Positions 22,309 through 34,255 are shown, counted from the first letter of the stretch. The stretch: 64,000 nt of DNA from Prostheceraeus crozeri (GCA_907163375.1 CAJQUW010005240.1:28442-92441), one strand, 5' to 3'. Numbers and translations are program-made. Notes: generated by a model not told the origin, from the sequence alone.

Positions 22309-23710
22309 GGGCAGCCAGAGCGAGTTTCTGCAGGGAATGAGGACGAAGATGAGACAAATCTGCACGTCTGCCGAGTTCTAGTGAGTTCCTCTTCTTGTCA
22401 GACAGGATTCCTGTCAGATCTTTTCGCTTATCAACTGAAACGTACTAAGCACCGAGTCATACTTTTTGATATGGAGTGCCGATTCGAAGTAGGCATAGGG
22501 TGTACATCATTCTGTGAAAGTCTCACTTTCGGCCTCGTTCCCTGCACAGACTCGTGCTGGCTGCCGGACTATGAGGTGTACATCATTCTGTGAAAGTCTC
22601 ACTTTCGGCTTCGTTCCCTGCAGAAACTCGTGCTGGCTGCCGCACTATGAGGTGTACATCATTCTGTGAAAGTCTCACTTTCGGCCTCGTTCCCTGCACA
22701 AACTCGTGCTGGCTGCCGGACTATGAGGTGTACATCATTCTGTGAAAGTCTCACTTTCGGCTTCGTTCTCTGCAGAAACTCGTGCTGGCTGCCGGACTAT
22801 GAGGTGTACATCATTCTGTGAAAGTCTCACTTTCGGCCTCGTTCCCTGCACAAACTCGTGCTGGCTGCCGGACTATGAGGTGTACATCATTCTGTGAAAG
22901 TCTCACTTTCGGCTTCGTTCCCTGCAGAAACTCGTGCTGGCTGCCGCACTATGAGGTGTACATCATTCTGTGAAAGTCTCACTTTCGGCTTCGTTCCCTG
23001 CAGAAACTCGTGCTGGCTGCCGCACTATGAGGTGTACATCATTCTGTGAAAGTCTCATTGTCGGCCTCGTTCCCTGCACAAACTCGTGCTGGCTGCCGGA
23101 CTATGAGGTGTACATCATTCTGTGAAAGTCTCATTGTCGGCCTCGTTCCATGCACAAACTCGTGCTGGCTGCCGGACTATGAGGTGTACATCATTCTGTG
23201 AAAGTCTCACTTTCGGCTTCGTTCCCTGCAGAAACTCGTGCTGGCTGCCGCACTATGAGGTGTACATCATTCTGTGAAAGTCTCATTGTCGGCCTCGTTC
23301 CCTGCAGAAACTCGTGCTGGCTGCCGGACTATGAGGTGTACATCATTCTGTGAAAGTCTCATTGTCGGCCTCGTTCCCTGCAGAAACTCGTGCTGGCTGC
23401 CGCACTATGAGGTGCACATCATTCTGTGAAAGTCTCATTGTCGGCCTCGTTCCCTGCAGAAACTCGTGCTGGCTGCCGGACTATGAGGTGTACATCATTC
23501 TGTGAAAGTCTCATTTTCGGCCTCGATCCCTGCAGAAACTCGTGCTGGCTGCCGCACTATGAGGTGTACATCATTCTGTGAAAGTCTCATTGTCGGCCTC
23601 GTTCACTGCACAAACTCGTGCTGGCTGCCGGACTATGAGGTGTACATCATTCTGTGAAAGTCTGATTGTCGGCCTCGTTCCCTGCAGAAACTCGTGCTGG
23701 TTGCCGGACT
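22309..23710. mobile_element. Foldback element, member C, with amplified end repeat
   Basis: The left end (GCAGCCAGAGCGAGTTTCTG) is one diverged 76-bp unit in inverse orientation. It is followed by TCTGCCGAGTTCTAGTGAGT as in members A and B, a shortened interior, and AGGCATAGGGTGTACATCA, which leads straight into 16 copies of the 76-bp unit. The element is therefore an internally deleted member whose right end was amplified. Confidence 0.7.
22499..23710 (+). repeat. 76-bp tandem satellite array, about 16 copies
   Basis: GGTGTACATCATTCTGTG begins a unit every 76 bases from 22499 to 23639; the last copy is slightly short. Variant positions (CCTCG or CTTCG, CACAAAC or CAGAAAC, CCGGACT or CCGCACT, ACTTTC or ATTGTC) alternate in the first six copies, which gives a 152-bp higher-order period there. 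Later copies share ATTGTC. The array is non-coding. Confidence 0.95.
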
Positions 23711-23714
23711 AACT

Positions 23715-24560
23715 CTTTGCGATCATCATTTGTTACATGTTCTGACATTGCATTGTAATTTCCATAATTGCGTTTTGTCAATTCAAGCATTCCTTTCTAT
23801 GCCTCGGTAATAATGCTATTTCTTATCGATGATTCGGATTCTTGCAAATTTTGTGTTTTATGGACTCTTTTATCCGAAGATTGGAATGAAGAAGTGAAAG
23901 ATGATTTGGCCCGACGCAAAGCACCTGAGGAACACGTCAGTTATAGTTGCATTGCACGAGAATTTCCCAAATTCGATGATTTGACGTGAAATCCTCTGGA
24001 ATTCAAAGAAATCTTAAAGAAATGGATTATGAATTACTTCAGAATGTCGGCTATGCTTTGTAAACTGTGATTGACATTTATACATGCTTTCAGTGCGTAA
24101 AAATTGCTTCATTTCATCACATACTGAATAAAGTAATTGAAGAAATTTATGCAACATATCAGTGTGGAAAACATTAAATAGAACGACCACCTGAATTCAA
24201 ATGTGTCATTTCAAATTGTGAGTTCTTGAAACACTCATAAGTTTCTGAGTACACTAAATATTTGCAAACCACTTAACTTCAATTTTGCATTCGATTCTCG
24301 GTCAAACTTTATCAAGATGATGTTTCACATTTGCTTTACATGATTCGTGTCAAAAGATAGAGTATGAATAGCGGTGCACCTACTTGTAGCAGTTGTTTAC
24401 CGTCATTGTAGCCATGATAGCTCAGAAAAGTGTTCGTAAACTTGATAATACTGTATTTTACATCCTAATATAAACTGGCAGTCAAGCAATTTTAATGTGA
24501 TGTTATGCAAGACGAATGCATCCATAATTTAGGTCATCGTGATAAAGTATAGCCACTAAA
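23715..24560. other. Unannotated stretch with a weak coding-like patch
   Basis: Between about 23866 and 24060 one plus-strand frame reads as an amphipathic, charged sequence (WNEEVKDDLARRKAPEEH) broken by one TGA. I do not recognise it; it could be a decayed exon. Nothing else was supported. Confidence 0.25.
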
Positions 24561-24561
24561 T

Positions 24562-25313
24562 AGGACGGGAGCTATTGACATTTTCTTCCTAAATTCGCGC
24601 AGAAAAGGCTTAATAGCATTGATTTGTAGATCTTGAAACACTGAATATAAAAATCACATTCTTGAGTGTCACAGCCAGTCGCTTTCGGCTATAGGTGAGG
24701 TTAAAGGATTCCCATTGGAATCCAATCGCAAAATGCAATAAATATCTATGGATTGTGAAACACTTGGCAATTTTCGTACATTTTCTTTTGCAGAAAGGAA
24801 ACTATTTATCAGAATGCCATGAAATTTGAAACTTGATTGAGTTCAGAACATCAACTTTGATATGAAAGTTGAAGTGAGTCACATGATTCAGTATTAGATG
24901 TTTGAGAGCCTCTACAAAATGAGTAAATTTCATGTTTTGGCTTAATTTGGCGAATTCCTCATTTTGTAGAGGCTCTCAAACATCTAATACTGAATCATGT
25001 GACTCACTTCAACTTGTTTATATCGAAGTTGATGTTCTGAACTCAATCATGTTTCAATTTTCATGACATTCTGATGAATAGTTTATTTTCTGCAAAAGAA
25101 AATGTACGAATATTGCCAAGTGTTTCACAGTCCATAGATATTTCCTGAATTTTACCATCGGATTCCAATGGGAATCCTTTAACCTTGCCTATACCCGAAA
25201 GCGACTGACTGTGACACTTAAGAATCTGATTTTTCTATTCAGCGTTTCAAGATCTACAAATTCATGGTATTAAGCCCCTTGTGCGCGAATTTAGGAAGTG
25301 TCAGTAGCTCCCG
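24562..25313. mobile_element. Foldback or MITE-like palindrome of about 750 bp
   Basis: The left arm (24562-24923) and right arm (24958-25313) are inverted copies of about 360 bp around a loop of about 35 bp. The ends pair as CGGGAGCTA/TAGCTCCCG. Inner landmarks are TCACATGATTCAGTATTAGA and TCTACAAAATGAG with their complements. There is no coding capacity and no clear target duplication was found. Confidence 0.8.
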
Positions 25314-25319
25314 GACTAA

Positions 25320-26410
25320 AACTGAACGGTATTTGTCATCTGATTTATAATCAGGTACTATCAACTACTACCAGAGACATACTGCTGTCGGAATACCAGT
25401 TTTGCTACTAAAACGTTTTCTACACCGCACAAAGTCACGACGGTTGACACTGCAGATGATTGCGAGCTTTTGTCATTGGCTGTGATGGATTCAGTCTCAT
25501 GATAAGCACCAGCGCCGCTCTCTCTAGTGCTCGGCTAAGGACTTACTGTGTAGTTTGAATCTCGTAGTCGACTTGAGTTTCGATCAGTTTTACTTACATT
25601 TGCGTTCTTGCAACTTTCATCTAAACCTATCGATTGAGACTTTGCTTTCAAGGTGCCTACCAGCATTTTCAACACATGAATCAATCGATTTGCTATAGAT
25701 GCTTGCATGTTTCATATAATGCAGAATTGCATGCAGAAAATAAGTCATAATTCTTGTTTATCAATCATGGAACCTCATATATGGGTGCGCAATTCATGTT
25801 GATGCAAAGTAAGTGTCTAGTTAGTACAATTACCAAATATAATGGTAAATATCCTGCTGATTTGTCATCTAAGTTGGCATGTTTGCTTCCTAGCTTGCAC
25901 TGCTTTAGATGGTGATATCGAGAAAGGACACATTCATGTTCTCTTTCCAGGAAATACTGGCCAAGATAGTGGACATTAAATCACATCTATTGAGTGATAA
26001 ATGACTATCCCAATGACTGAAGTATATTAATCACTAAAGCTTTGCAATGCATGGAGGCTAAGTATCCTATTGATTACTACTCCAACTATTGATAAATGGG
26101 ATGAAATTTCGTATCTAACTTCAGATGCAATAATATGTTCAGAGGGAACGCTCGTTTTTTAAAGCAGTTCAATCAACTCCATTAACCTATTTTGGAGTAG
26201 ACCATAGATATCTGACACTATGCGTGTCTAAATAAAGAAAATGGGTTGATGGCGTTGATCGAGTTCCTTTAAAAAAACAAGCGTCTCCTCTGAAGATAAT
26301 GAAAACTGAGCGTTTTATCCGATACTTCTTCAAATTCAAACCCTGTTCTTCAAATTACACAGTTTTGCCAGTTGTTTCCACACAGAGTGGAAGTTTCTTA
26401 ATCAAACTGT
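25320..26410. other. Unannotated stretch with a short inverted repeat
   Basis: Near 26150-26290, TTTTTTAAAGCAGTTCAATC and its approximate complement (GATCGAGTTCCTTTAAAAAA) flank about 90 bases, suggesting another small palindromic element. No gene. Confidence 0.4.
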
Positions 26411-26416
26411 GTAGTT

Positions 26417-26675
26417 CATAGAAATTGATAACAATAAAACCTCTAGAATGGAAGTAAAGCTTCATGCAATACACAATAGTGGCACAAAAATCGCACGCAT
26501 TTTCACTTAGATACACTTGTCAACGACTGTATCATTGGGTTAGAATCAATCACATGTGCGATTCTCAGCTTTTCATTGGTGGTTCATGCCCCAACTTAGT
26601 TCCCCCGAATGTGCCGCGACCTTGAGTCAATTTCCATTCTAGTCAACTTCACATAAACAAGAATCTATTTCTATG
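26417..26675 (-). mobile_element. hAT-type MITE, copy C
   Basis: A 259-bp member of the CATAGAAAT/ATTTCTATG family in the same orientation as copy B. Its flanks (GTGTAGTT and GTCGCGGA) do not match. The target duplication has therefore decayed, or the copy was moved or recombined after insertion. Confidence 0.82.
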
Positions 26676-26757
26676 GTCGCGGACGTGTGTCGCCTAACAA
26701 TGGCACGCAAATGATTGACGGCTTATAGTGGCTAGCTTGTCAATGTGTACATGTATA

Positions 26758-27846
26758 CTGCGTGACAAAAAAACTTCACATTATTTTCATTAATGAAGAA
26801 ACATCAAAACTGAAACCTTAAATAATGAAATTTTTTTCCAACATATGCAGCAACGTGCATGACCGCCCCCGGCATTAATACAAACTCAAATTCTAACAAT
26901 TCTCTCAAGTTCATTCGATCTCTCTTGCTGGGAGAACGTGGATGCGAGTCTTTCCCTTTCACCAAGCTCATCCCACACAATCTCGATCTGTGAAAGATCA
27001 GGAGGGCGTAAATTCCATGGAAGTTAGGTCTGCTACTCATCTGCTGAGCTGCTGTTAACTGGCTGGTGTGCTCTGCGGCCGCTCATTGTCATCTTCAGAT
27101 TTTGATGATGAGATGGTGCCCCTTTGCGTGTTAGAATAACAAAAGTAATTACAGCCTCTGAGAGACAACACTTGCCATCCAACGTGTTTTGGTGACAACA
27201 GCAGTTGCTCGTTCAACGTGCCGAATACCGGCAAAGTCTTGACACTACCATCGCCGAATCGATCATGCTCTGAAATGCAGCAGGCTGTATATCCCTTCCA
27301 ACGCATTCTTTGAGCACGAACTCCTCCGTTGTGGAAATCGAGGGTGAACCGTGATGATTCCACTCATCAGCGCTACTTTTGTGTCCCTTGCAACATCATC
27401 TTTCAATCTGTGACTCCGTCTGTTTTCTTCGGTCTTCCAGATCTTTCCTGTCTTACAACTTTTCCTTCCTCACATCGACGCACCCACCAATTCCCCGGCA
27501 GTCTGCCCATATTTGGCGCATTACCCATGCTATACGTCCATTGCGAATCATTCTGATAGCCATACATTTTACGAATTCATTTCCGTGCTTCATCACATCG
27601 ACTCATGTCAAAAATACACCAGAGCTTGCAAACATTCGATGTATAAACTTATCCAAACATTGATATCGTGTAAAAGGATGAACGATATCTTCATATGGTT
27701 ATACACATGGACTCCTACATATCTAGATATCTATGGTTATCCAAGGAATGGTGCATAGAAATTTATTTGAGAGCAAGATCGACTAAGAAATTTAACAGCT
27801 GCCATTGATTAGTAAGAATAAGTGTCAAGTTTTTTCTGTCACGCAG
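26758..27846 (-). mobile_element. Tc1-like transposon with intact ends, dead transposase
   Basis: Inverted ends of about 25 bp begin CTGCGTGACA and continue through an A-run to ACTT. Both are flanked by TA (26756-26757 and 27847-27848), the target duplication of the Tc1/mariner superfamily. At 1,089 bp it is shorter than a full Tc1 element (about 1.3 to 1.7 kb), so internal sequence has been lost. Confidence 0.85.
26850..27660 (-). pseudogene. Tc1-like transposase remnant
   Basis: On the minus strand, pieces in different frames follow the order of a Tc1 transposase: near 27480-27560 a basic linker (SGRPKKTDG), then SRFTLDFHNGGVRAQR (27363 downward), CCISEHDRFGDGSV, and finally PPDLSQIEIVWDELGE (about 27000-26950), with the third acidic catalytic residue in IE. 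The central QDN catalytic segment is deleted. The closest relative in this window is the element at 60452, which shares LDF-x-GRVR-x-R and the GGH-R ending. Several frameshifts mean it cannot be expressed. Confidence 0.75.
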
Positions 27847-27849
27847 TAC

Positions 27850-29700
27850 ATATTGTGAAGATTCAACGCTATTAACCTTTCTGTTGATTAAGTTTAATGA
27901 TGTAGGTTAACTCAACAAAATGACTTTACATTCAAAATAGGAATAAAAATACTACATTAATATATGTGTATGTACAAATAGTGCGTATAATGCAAATGTA
28001 AAATTGACAGATATACTGTATTGCATAATATCACGATAATGTTATTTTATTATGTAATTGTAAATATTAATTACATTATGTCAAAATGCCGCTTTGTGCC
28101 ATGAATCTGCAAATGTAGCATGACATAAATCGGCGGTGCCTTCATAAACAGCTGAAATGACCAATAGCAAACAATCAGCTGCTATCCTTTCTAGTTCTTC
28201 TACCTTAAACAAATCGAAAGTTGGACATCTAAACTGCAGTCCACACACAATTCCATTTTCCATAAAAATATCACTAATCCAGGAATTGTGTTCACTAATC
28301 CAAGCATGTGTTTCTTATGATAAATAACATGGCTTTGAACCGAATAGGAACGAGCGCGTTAAGTGAGGAATTATGAAGCTCATTCTTAACTTGAAAGTTT
28401 ATATTTCTCTGGATGAATTTATCTCATTAATAGCTAGTCGCAAGCGTCCGTTTCATGATACTTCCGGCCACATTATCAAATCTCATTTGATGTCCGGAAA
28501 TCTCAATACAGTGGAAAACAAGCTTGATCGACATGTTCACGACCGGAAATAGTCGGACATAGAAGATTAAATCTCTAGCATGTCCTTAATTCCATTTAAA
28601 GTATTTCCCTCAATTTCATAGCTATTTCTACGGAGTGAACCGTAAATACATTAGGTAGAGTGGTAACTCCGCATTTATTAAATCCTCAATGTGTATGCAC
28701 TTCCGATTTTATTAAATGAACTCGAGGTGAATACAGTTGGGTGTTACTACCAAATGTGAGATATGCAAATTTTTGAAGTTTTAAAGAAATTATCACGGAA
28801 TTGACTGATTATGATAGAAATGCAGAGGGAATTATTGTGTTTTACAGATTCTCAGTGTCATGACAGCCTTGGAGAGTTAATGTTTGTTCAATTAGCAATT
28901 CGATAGGTTCCTGTCACTTTCATGCTCAACCTCAAGAATATTTACTGAAGAGTGATCATTTCACAGGCAACCTGCCACTTGCAGACCAAAATAACAGAAT
29001 CAAAGACAATGATTTCAATTAACTTTGAAAGATGCAAATGGGTCCACATCACTATTCAGATTCAAAGGATGAAACAAATTTGGTGAATCATAAAATCATG
29101 CCGGTGAAAATTGAATTAAAAACTTGAAATTTCAGCCAAGAAAGCACGAATAATACCGCGACTTTTTCATGAAGACTTCCATTATAATAAGGTTTATGAA
29201 ATTCCCTTGATAATCAACTTGATTTCCGCTTAGTTGGGATACTTATTAGCAAATATTCATTCCTTTTGATATCCAACTTGGTTCATACTACTTATAAAGG
29301 GGCGTCATCTCGGTAGTATATAAATTTGAATAATGGTGACCTTTTTAAAACTGCTCAAATAATTTTTGCACCGCATGAACGCAATCTCAGCAAAAAACAA
29401 TCTTTTCATATAAAAATGTTCACTGTATGCAGATACTTGTTTGAGTCGGCACTCTACCTATATATCCCTACTCTATGAAGTGAACAGAGTTATAGCCGGA
29501 CCTTTGGGGTTTTAGGGTGGTTCAGTATTGGACAAATTATTTGCATCAAAATGTAGCCAGCAGTGTGAAGATAAAAACAGTATATTCCCGGTCAAATCGC
29601 ATGTTATTCAGATTACTCAAATCATCAATCATTATGAGGTTTTCTTTCTCAGGTTCACAGGTCGAGTAATCCGATCAATAGCATGATTCTTGGACGTGTT
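27850..29700. other. Unannotated non-coding stretch
   Basis: About 1.85 kb without a supported feature. The minus frame 28081-28263 has balanced composition but no recognisable domain or splice context. Confidence 0.4.
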
Positions 29701-29721
29701 CTTCATGGTACAATAGCTTGA

Positions 29722-30200
29722 TCACACTTGAGATGAGTTTTTGTTTACTTGAGATGTCCTGTTTCCTGAGTCGGTTTTACCGATGACCCACAACGTTTCA
29801 ATTGGCGTCAAGTCGGTCGAGTTCCCTGACCAATCTAGAATTGAGACGCCTTTAGATTGAAAGTGTTTTTGATGATTTCCTGATCCGATGGAAAGGCTCC
29901 TGATCATGCTGCAACATCTCAGCGTCATTTGGGAATCTTTGATTGAGTTCGGGGATGATTCTGGTATCGATGACTTTAATGTACTGCTCCGAATCCATCA
30001 TCCTTTCAGTGTCTGATGAGGAAGAACAACTGACCATTATCCAGACCGTGCCGGAGACTAACCACCACGCCCGAGCGTTGTTATTATTGAATAGTGTCAT
30101 AATGGAAGCACTCTCCATGATAGCACTGATGGAATTTTTGATCGGTCTGATTTTCCTTTATTTCTGTGCTTTTTTCATTTTGCTAGGGAGCAACAGTTGA
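29722..30200 (-). pseudogene. Tc1-like transposase fragment
   Basis: Two overlapping minus-strand frames join into the catalytic half of a Tc1 transposase: SEQYIKVIDTRIIPEL, then LQHDQEPFH (second catalytic Asp, with a degraded form of the usual QD-xxPCH), then GVSILDWSGNSTDLTPIETL, which has the third acidic residue in PIE. A frameshift lies near 29860-29900. The N-terminal DNA-binding half and the inverted ends were not found. It differs from the elements at 26758 and 60452 and represents another Tc1 lineage. Confidence 0.7.
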
Positions 30201-30204
30201 AAAT

Positions 30205-30562
30205 GTACAAATCACTTCGATCAATGAGTATTTTTTCATTCAGTTCCTCTAAGCTGCTGTATGAATATTACAGTTTCTATTATTCATGCAAGTTCTGATT
30301 GTTTCTTAATGAAAAGTTGAACTGCTCTTCTCAAGTTGCAATTTTCTCAATTTACAAAATAAATCACCGTTCAAGTTCTAGCTCGGCATCTTTTGATGTT
30401 TTTACCTCATGTAGTTCTGTCATAATTTTCAAATCCTTTTGCCAAGTGAATGTAGTTATTTTACCGATATTCTTACATCATCTTAGTGTGATCAATGTTT
30501 CTTGAATGACATATTTTATTGCTTGAATATCTCTTCTTTATACTTAGTTTCCATTAATTCAC
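30205..30562. other. Unannotated spacer
   Basis: No supported feature between the Tc1 remnant and the hAT element. Confidence 0.4.
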
Positions 30563-30570
30563 ATTCAGAC

Positions 30571-33069
30571 TAGGGCTGATTTCGTGAAATTCGCGAATTA
30601 TGAACTATTTTTTCGTAAATCGTGAATTCGTGAAAGGAGGCCTATTTCACGAAAATTCACGAAAGTGTATTTTACAAATTTTATTACACAAATTTGAAAT
30701 CCGATGATTTAGAATCTGAAATTGGAATACCCCACAACAAAAAGCCATGCATTCATGAATAAAAGTTCAACAAATTTCTATGCCATTCGATTTACGTTTT
30801 GTGGTGGGACATTCAGGATTTTGAAAGTTGATGTAACTAGTACTGTAACTGTATTCTAACATAGCTGTACTTCGGCTGAGCTTGCCTACGATAATATTAG
30901 TCTAACCAAAGCAATAAAGATTTACGTATGGTTTATAATTCCATCATTTTCTCATTTTTCCCTTGGTCCTGTGTTTTAATGAATTCTTCACTTGTAAAGT
31001 TTGTCTTTTTGTTCTCATGATTGTAACTCTCGATTTTCATTATTTCAAATACAAACACTTTACTTCTACTTCTACTTCTATAGCTGTTATAATATCTTAT
31101 CGCACTGCAGTGGCATGCCATGTATTCGCTGTATGCAGACGTTTGCTTCAGGACATACATGTAGAAATAGAACAATTGACATTAGCAATGGGTAAAAGTA
31201 CGGAACTACTCTAAAGCAATCTTGTCAGATATTTCGATAAACAATGGTATGATATCGATAAAATAGCGTTCACTTTGAGATTTGTATAATGGAAAAGTTG
31301 CTGAGCCAGTACATTGTTATTTTAAGCCATAGAAATCGAATTATTTTCAATGGTATTTACGTTATTGTCCAAAATGGTCTATTCCAAAACTCAGTCTCAT
31401 TTACGTAGCGTCAGTTCAAGGATACGTTGGCTTTTTTTTAATATAGAAAGAGATGACCGCCATCTTCTCAGGTCAATGTTTAAACCTGTACATGAACAGA
31501 ACGTTAGGACTCGTTCTACAAGGATACTCCGGCCGCCCCGTGCTAGAACCAAGCGCCTTCAGAACTCTTTTATTCGTTTCTGTAAATAATTTTCTGTTTG
31601 TAGAACTTTTTATTTCTTTTTTATGCTCCTCTGTGACCACTATCTTTTTCGTAATTTCATCGCAGCTTGTAGAGCTCACCGCATGCAAACAAGTGAACCA
31701 AATAAAGAATTATTCTCTTCTATTCTATTTGCGTCCCCACGGCACTGTCTAATGCATCACAGCGTGCTGAAACCGGCCAATCCGTCTCCACCGCGCTATC
31801 AAGCAGTAAGGTAGTTTTCGCACTCGCCCATTTGTACCACATTCAATCTGCACCAACATTCAAGCTACATGTACATCAGTTGCCATGAGTGAGAGCCATT
31901 TTCATCTGCAGGCAAATTGCACCAAAAATCGAAGTTCTCTGTCGCACAAAATGCTGTGCAGTTTGTATTTGTAAAAATCATTTTATTATAAGCAGTGAGC
32001 GACTTTTCGCGTGCCGTAGGGATACCCATGCAATATTCAGTTAATGCAAGGTTGGACATTGGGTTTTGGGTCAAACTTGGGTAAATGATACAAAACTTGG
32101 GTTTTCTATTAATGCTGAATGTATACAGATCAAGATACAAAAATTAATATTTAGATTTGAATCTTATGAGAGCTACAGGATAAGAGCATAAAGTTATGAT
32201 ATTTTGCCAAATTTCACAGGATTCACCGAATATTTCAAAAATGAAATACTTGTGATTATTCGCTATTTCATTCTGGGCTTGACAACACCTCGCATTGAAA
32301 GTTCATACACATTGTATCTGTTGTCAGCTTACATGTATTTTGTTGCATTTGTGCATATTGAACTTTAATATTTTCCGTATATTTTCCGTCTTCGCAGTTA
32401 TCTTCGCACCTTTTACTTTCTGCGATGGCTGACAATTATCAAAAAATAAATTCATTCCGATTTCTCATTCTAAATATGTTTAACCATGCATTTACTGCGC
32501 AACTATAATATTTATCAAGTTTGTTTATATTTCTGAATGATAAAATGAAAACAATTGCTTTGCTATGAGCAATGTGTAACTCAATCATAATTAAATCAAA
32601 GATCTTCAATTAGTCAGTATATTAGTGTATGTTGAACCAAAAGAAAACTTTATGACGCAATACATGCACTTAGGCTACTAATTGCAATTATTGCAATAAT
32701 AAATCGTTTCCCACTAATACCACACTTCTCATGGGCCCAATAGGAATTTTGGTCTATAGAAGAATCTTTATGTCAGCACAAAATACAAAGAAGGCATTTC
32801 GTTTACTTGATTTCATTCATTTATTTAAACTTGGGTTTGGGTTTTGGGTTTTGACCCCAAGTTTTGGCCCAACCTTGGTTAATGTTGGCACACCAAAATT
32901 TCTTTGAAGTTACTATTGCTTAGTTAGATCGGTTAGGTTGATTATTGATTTTGGATAGAAAATGAATGCTGTTTCATGATATGAATTTGCTTTCTGAAGT
33001 GTAATTAAACATATTTCTAATTTTGTGAAAGTTTCGTGAAATCAAAATTTCGTGAAAATGTCAGTCCTA
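30571..33069. mobile_element. hAT element 1, 2.5 kb, non-autonomous
   Basis: It starts TAGGGCTGATTTCGTGAAAT and ends with the approximate complement (ATTTCGTGAAAATGTCAGTC, then CTA). The perfect 8-bp duplication ATTCAGAC flanks it (30563-30570 and 33070-33077). The TAGGGCTG-type end and 8-bp duplication are diagnostic of hAT transposons. No transposase or BED-type frame is recognisable inside; the overlapping small frames at 30933-31814 have no hAT motif. It also carries GGGTTTTGGGT-type repeats near 32055 and 32840. Confidence 0.85.
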
Positions 33070-33890
33070 ATTCAGACACATTCATAGACAGAATGCAACA
33101 TCATGGCATTCAGATGCTGGCAATCACGTATAATCTATCCACATGCATTTCATATTTTCCTTGAATTTCATGAAGTGTAGGCGCTACACGATGTTTTGAA
33201 TTTTTCTAATTAAAAGAAAATTTTAAAAATTTCGAAGTTCTGGAATGTTAAATGGCATGCTGTCAATTTCCAAAATACACGATAGTCCACATCTTTTCCT
33301 AATGGAACTTCGATTAACCAATAGCTTTATAAATTAGTCTCGAGACTTCCATGGCAGAGAAGTTGATCTGAAATACATCATCTGAGCTGTCTTCCTATTC
33401 ATCTGCAATCAAACGGAGAGATTATCCTGAAATCCCTTGACATTTCTTCGTTTGAAACGATCCTTTCCAATGTATTATCAACGTCCAAGACCTTCTTCAT
33501 ATTTATGTAATTACAGTTAGAGGAGTATTAATGAAGGATCAAGTCTAATCAGATTCCATGAGATCGAAAATATATCACTAGGTACCTCTTTACTGTATTT
33601 CTCCGCAGTTGTTTGATGAATTAGGTCGCTACATACATGTATGCAGTGCATGTAATATTGAAACAGAACAGGCAAGTTTGATTGACTTTACGTCAAAATG
33701 CTTTCGACAATATATATTTTACACGACAGGTACAGGATCCATTCAAATTCTTAATGAAATCTACCATGCTGGCCACTTAATTGGCATAATTTTCAATTTG
33801 ATTCGGAAAGCAATATATTGATGCAATAACATCTATTCCAACTCCCGAAGCATGTACCCAGGGTAATAGCGTAATTTGTATTAGTGAAAT
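32045..33890 (+). repeat. Left arm of 4.1-kb palindrome
   Basis: Inverted copy of 34325-36135 with roughly 5% divergence by eye. It contains the right 1.0 kb of hAT element 1, one copy of its target duplication (33070-33077), and about 810 bp of unique sequence. Since the arm begins inside the hAT, the palindrome formed after the hAT had inserted. Confidence 0.88.
33609..33821 (+). CDS. Possible exon in palindrome arm, unknown protein (left copy)
   Basis: An open frame directly after an acceptor-like TTTCTCCGCAG (ends 33608), starting TTG-TTT-GAT. It contains YIHVCSACNIETEQASL and ends at TGA near 33821. The mirrored copy (34397-34615 on the minus strand) is also open after the same acceptor, with a 6-bp in-frame insertion and several amino-acid changes. 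Family unknown; it may be chance. Confidence 0.22.
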   Translation: MFDELGRYIHVCSACNIETEQASLIDFTSKCFRQYIFYTTGTGSIQILNEIYHAGHLIGIIFNLIRKAIY

Positions 33891-33949
33891 GTTTCAATCA
33901 ACGCCAGTTTGTACCATAAGATACTCTAACACAAGCTTCAACCATGGTT

Positions 33950-34255
33950 AGACATTCGTGGATGACAATCTTGCGACATGATGGCGCCCCATTGCATGCG
34001 GTAAGGTCTGTTCGAACGTGAATATCAAACTCTGGCATCGAAGTCTTGGAACCATGCCCTTGTAGTTCTCCTAATTTGAACCCCCTCGAGAACTGCTGCG
34101 ATGTGGTGAAAGACCGAGTTGCTCAACCTAAACACACTTCTCTGAATGATGTCATGAAGACGGTAATAAGAGCCTGGACCACCGATATTTAACGAAGAGG
34201 CATGGCACGACACGAAGCTGATTGAATCCATGACTCAAATGCATAGAAACTGTCC
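33950..34255 (+). pseudogene. Tc1/mariner transposase C-terminal remnant in palindrome loop
   Basis: Plus-strand pieces read LRHDGAPLHAV (second catalytic Asp in HDGAP-x-H), GIEVLEPCPCSSPNLNPLEN (third catalytic Glu in PLEN), then CCDVVKDRVAQPKHTSLNDV and WTTDI. This is the C-terminal third of a Tc1-type transposase, with stop codons near 34022 and 34190. It lies in the 435-bp loop between the palindrome arms. It could belong to an older element that the palindrome formed around. Confidence 0.72.

Noticed and set aside
22499..23710. CRISPR-like regular repeat spacing
   Set aside because: The whole 76-bp unit repeats without unique spacers; it is a tandem satellite in eukaryotic DNA.
28081..28263. 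60-codon minus-strand frame with balanced composition
   Set aside because: No splice signals, domain or repeat relation to support it.
32050..32110. Telomere-like GGGTTTTGGGT stretches
   Set aside because: Only a few irregular units, located inside a hAT element and copied into the palindrome; not an interstitial telomere array.
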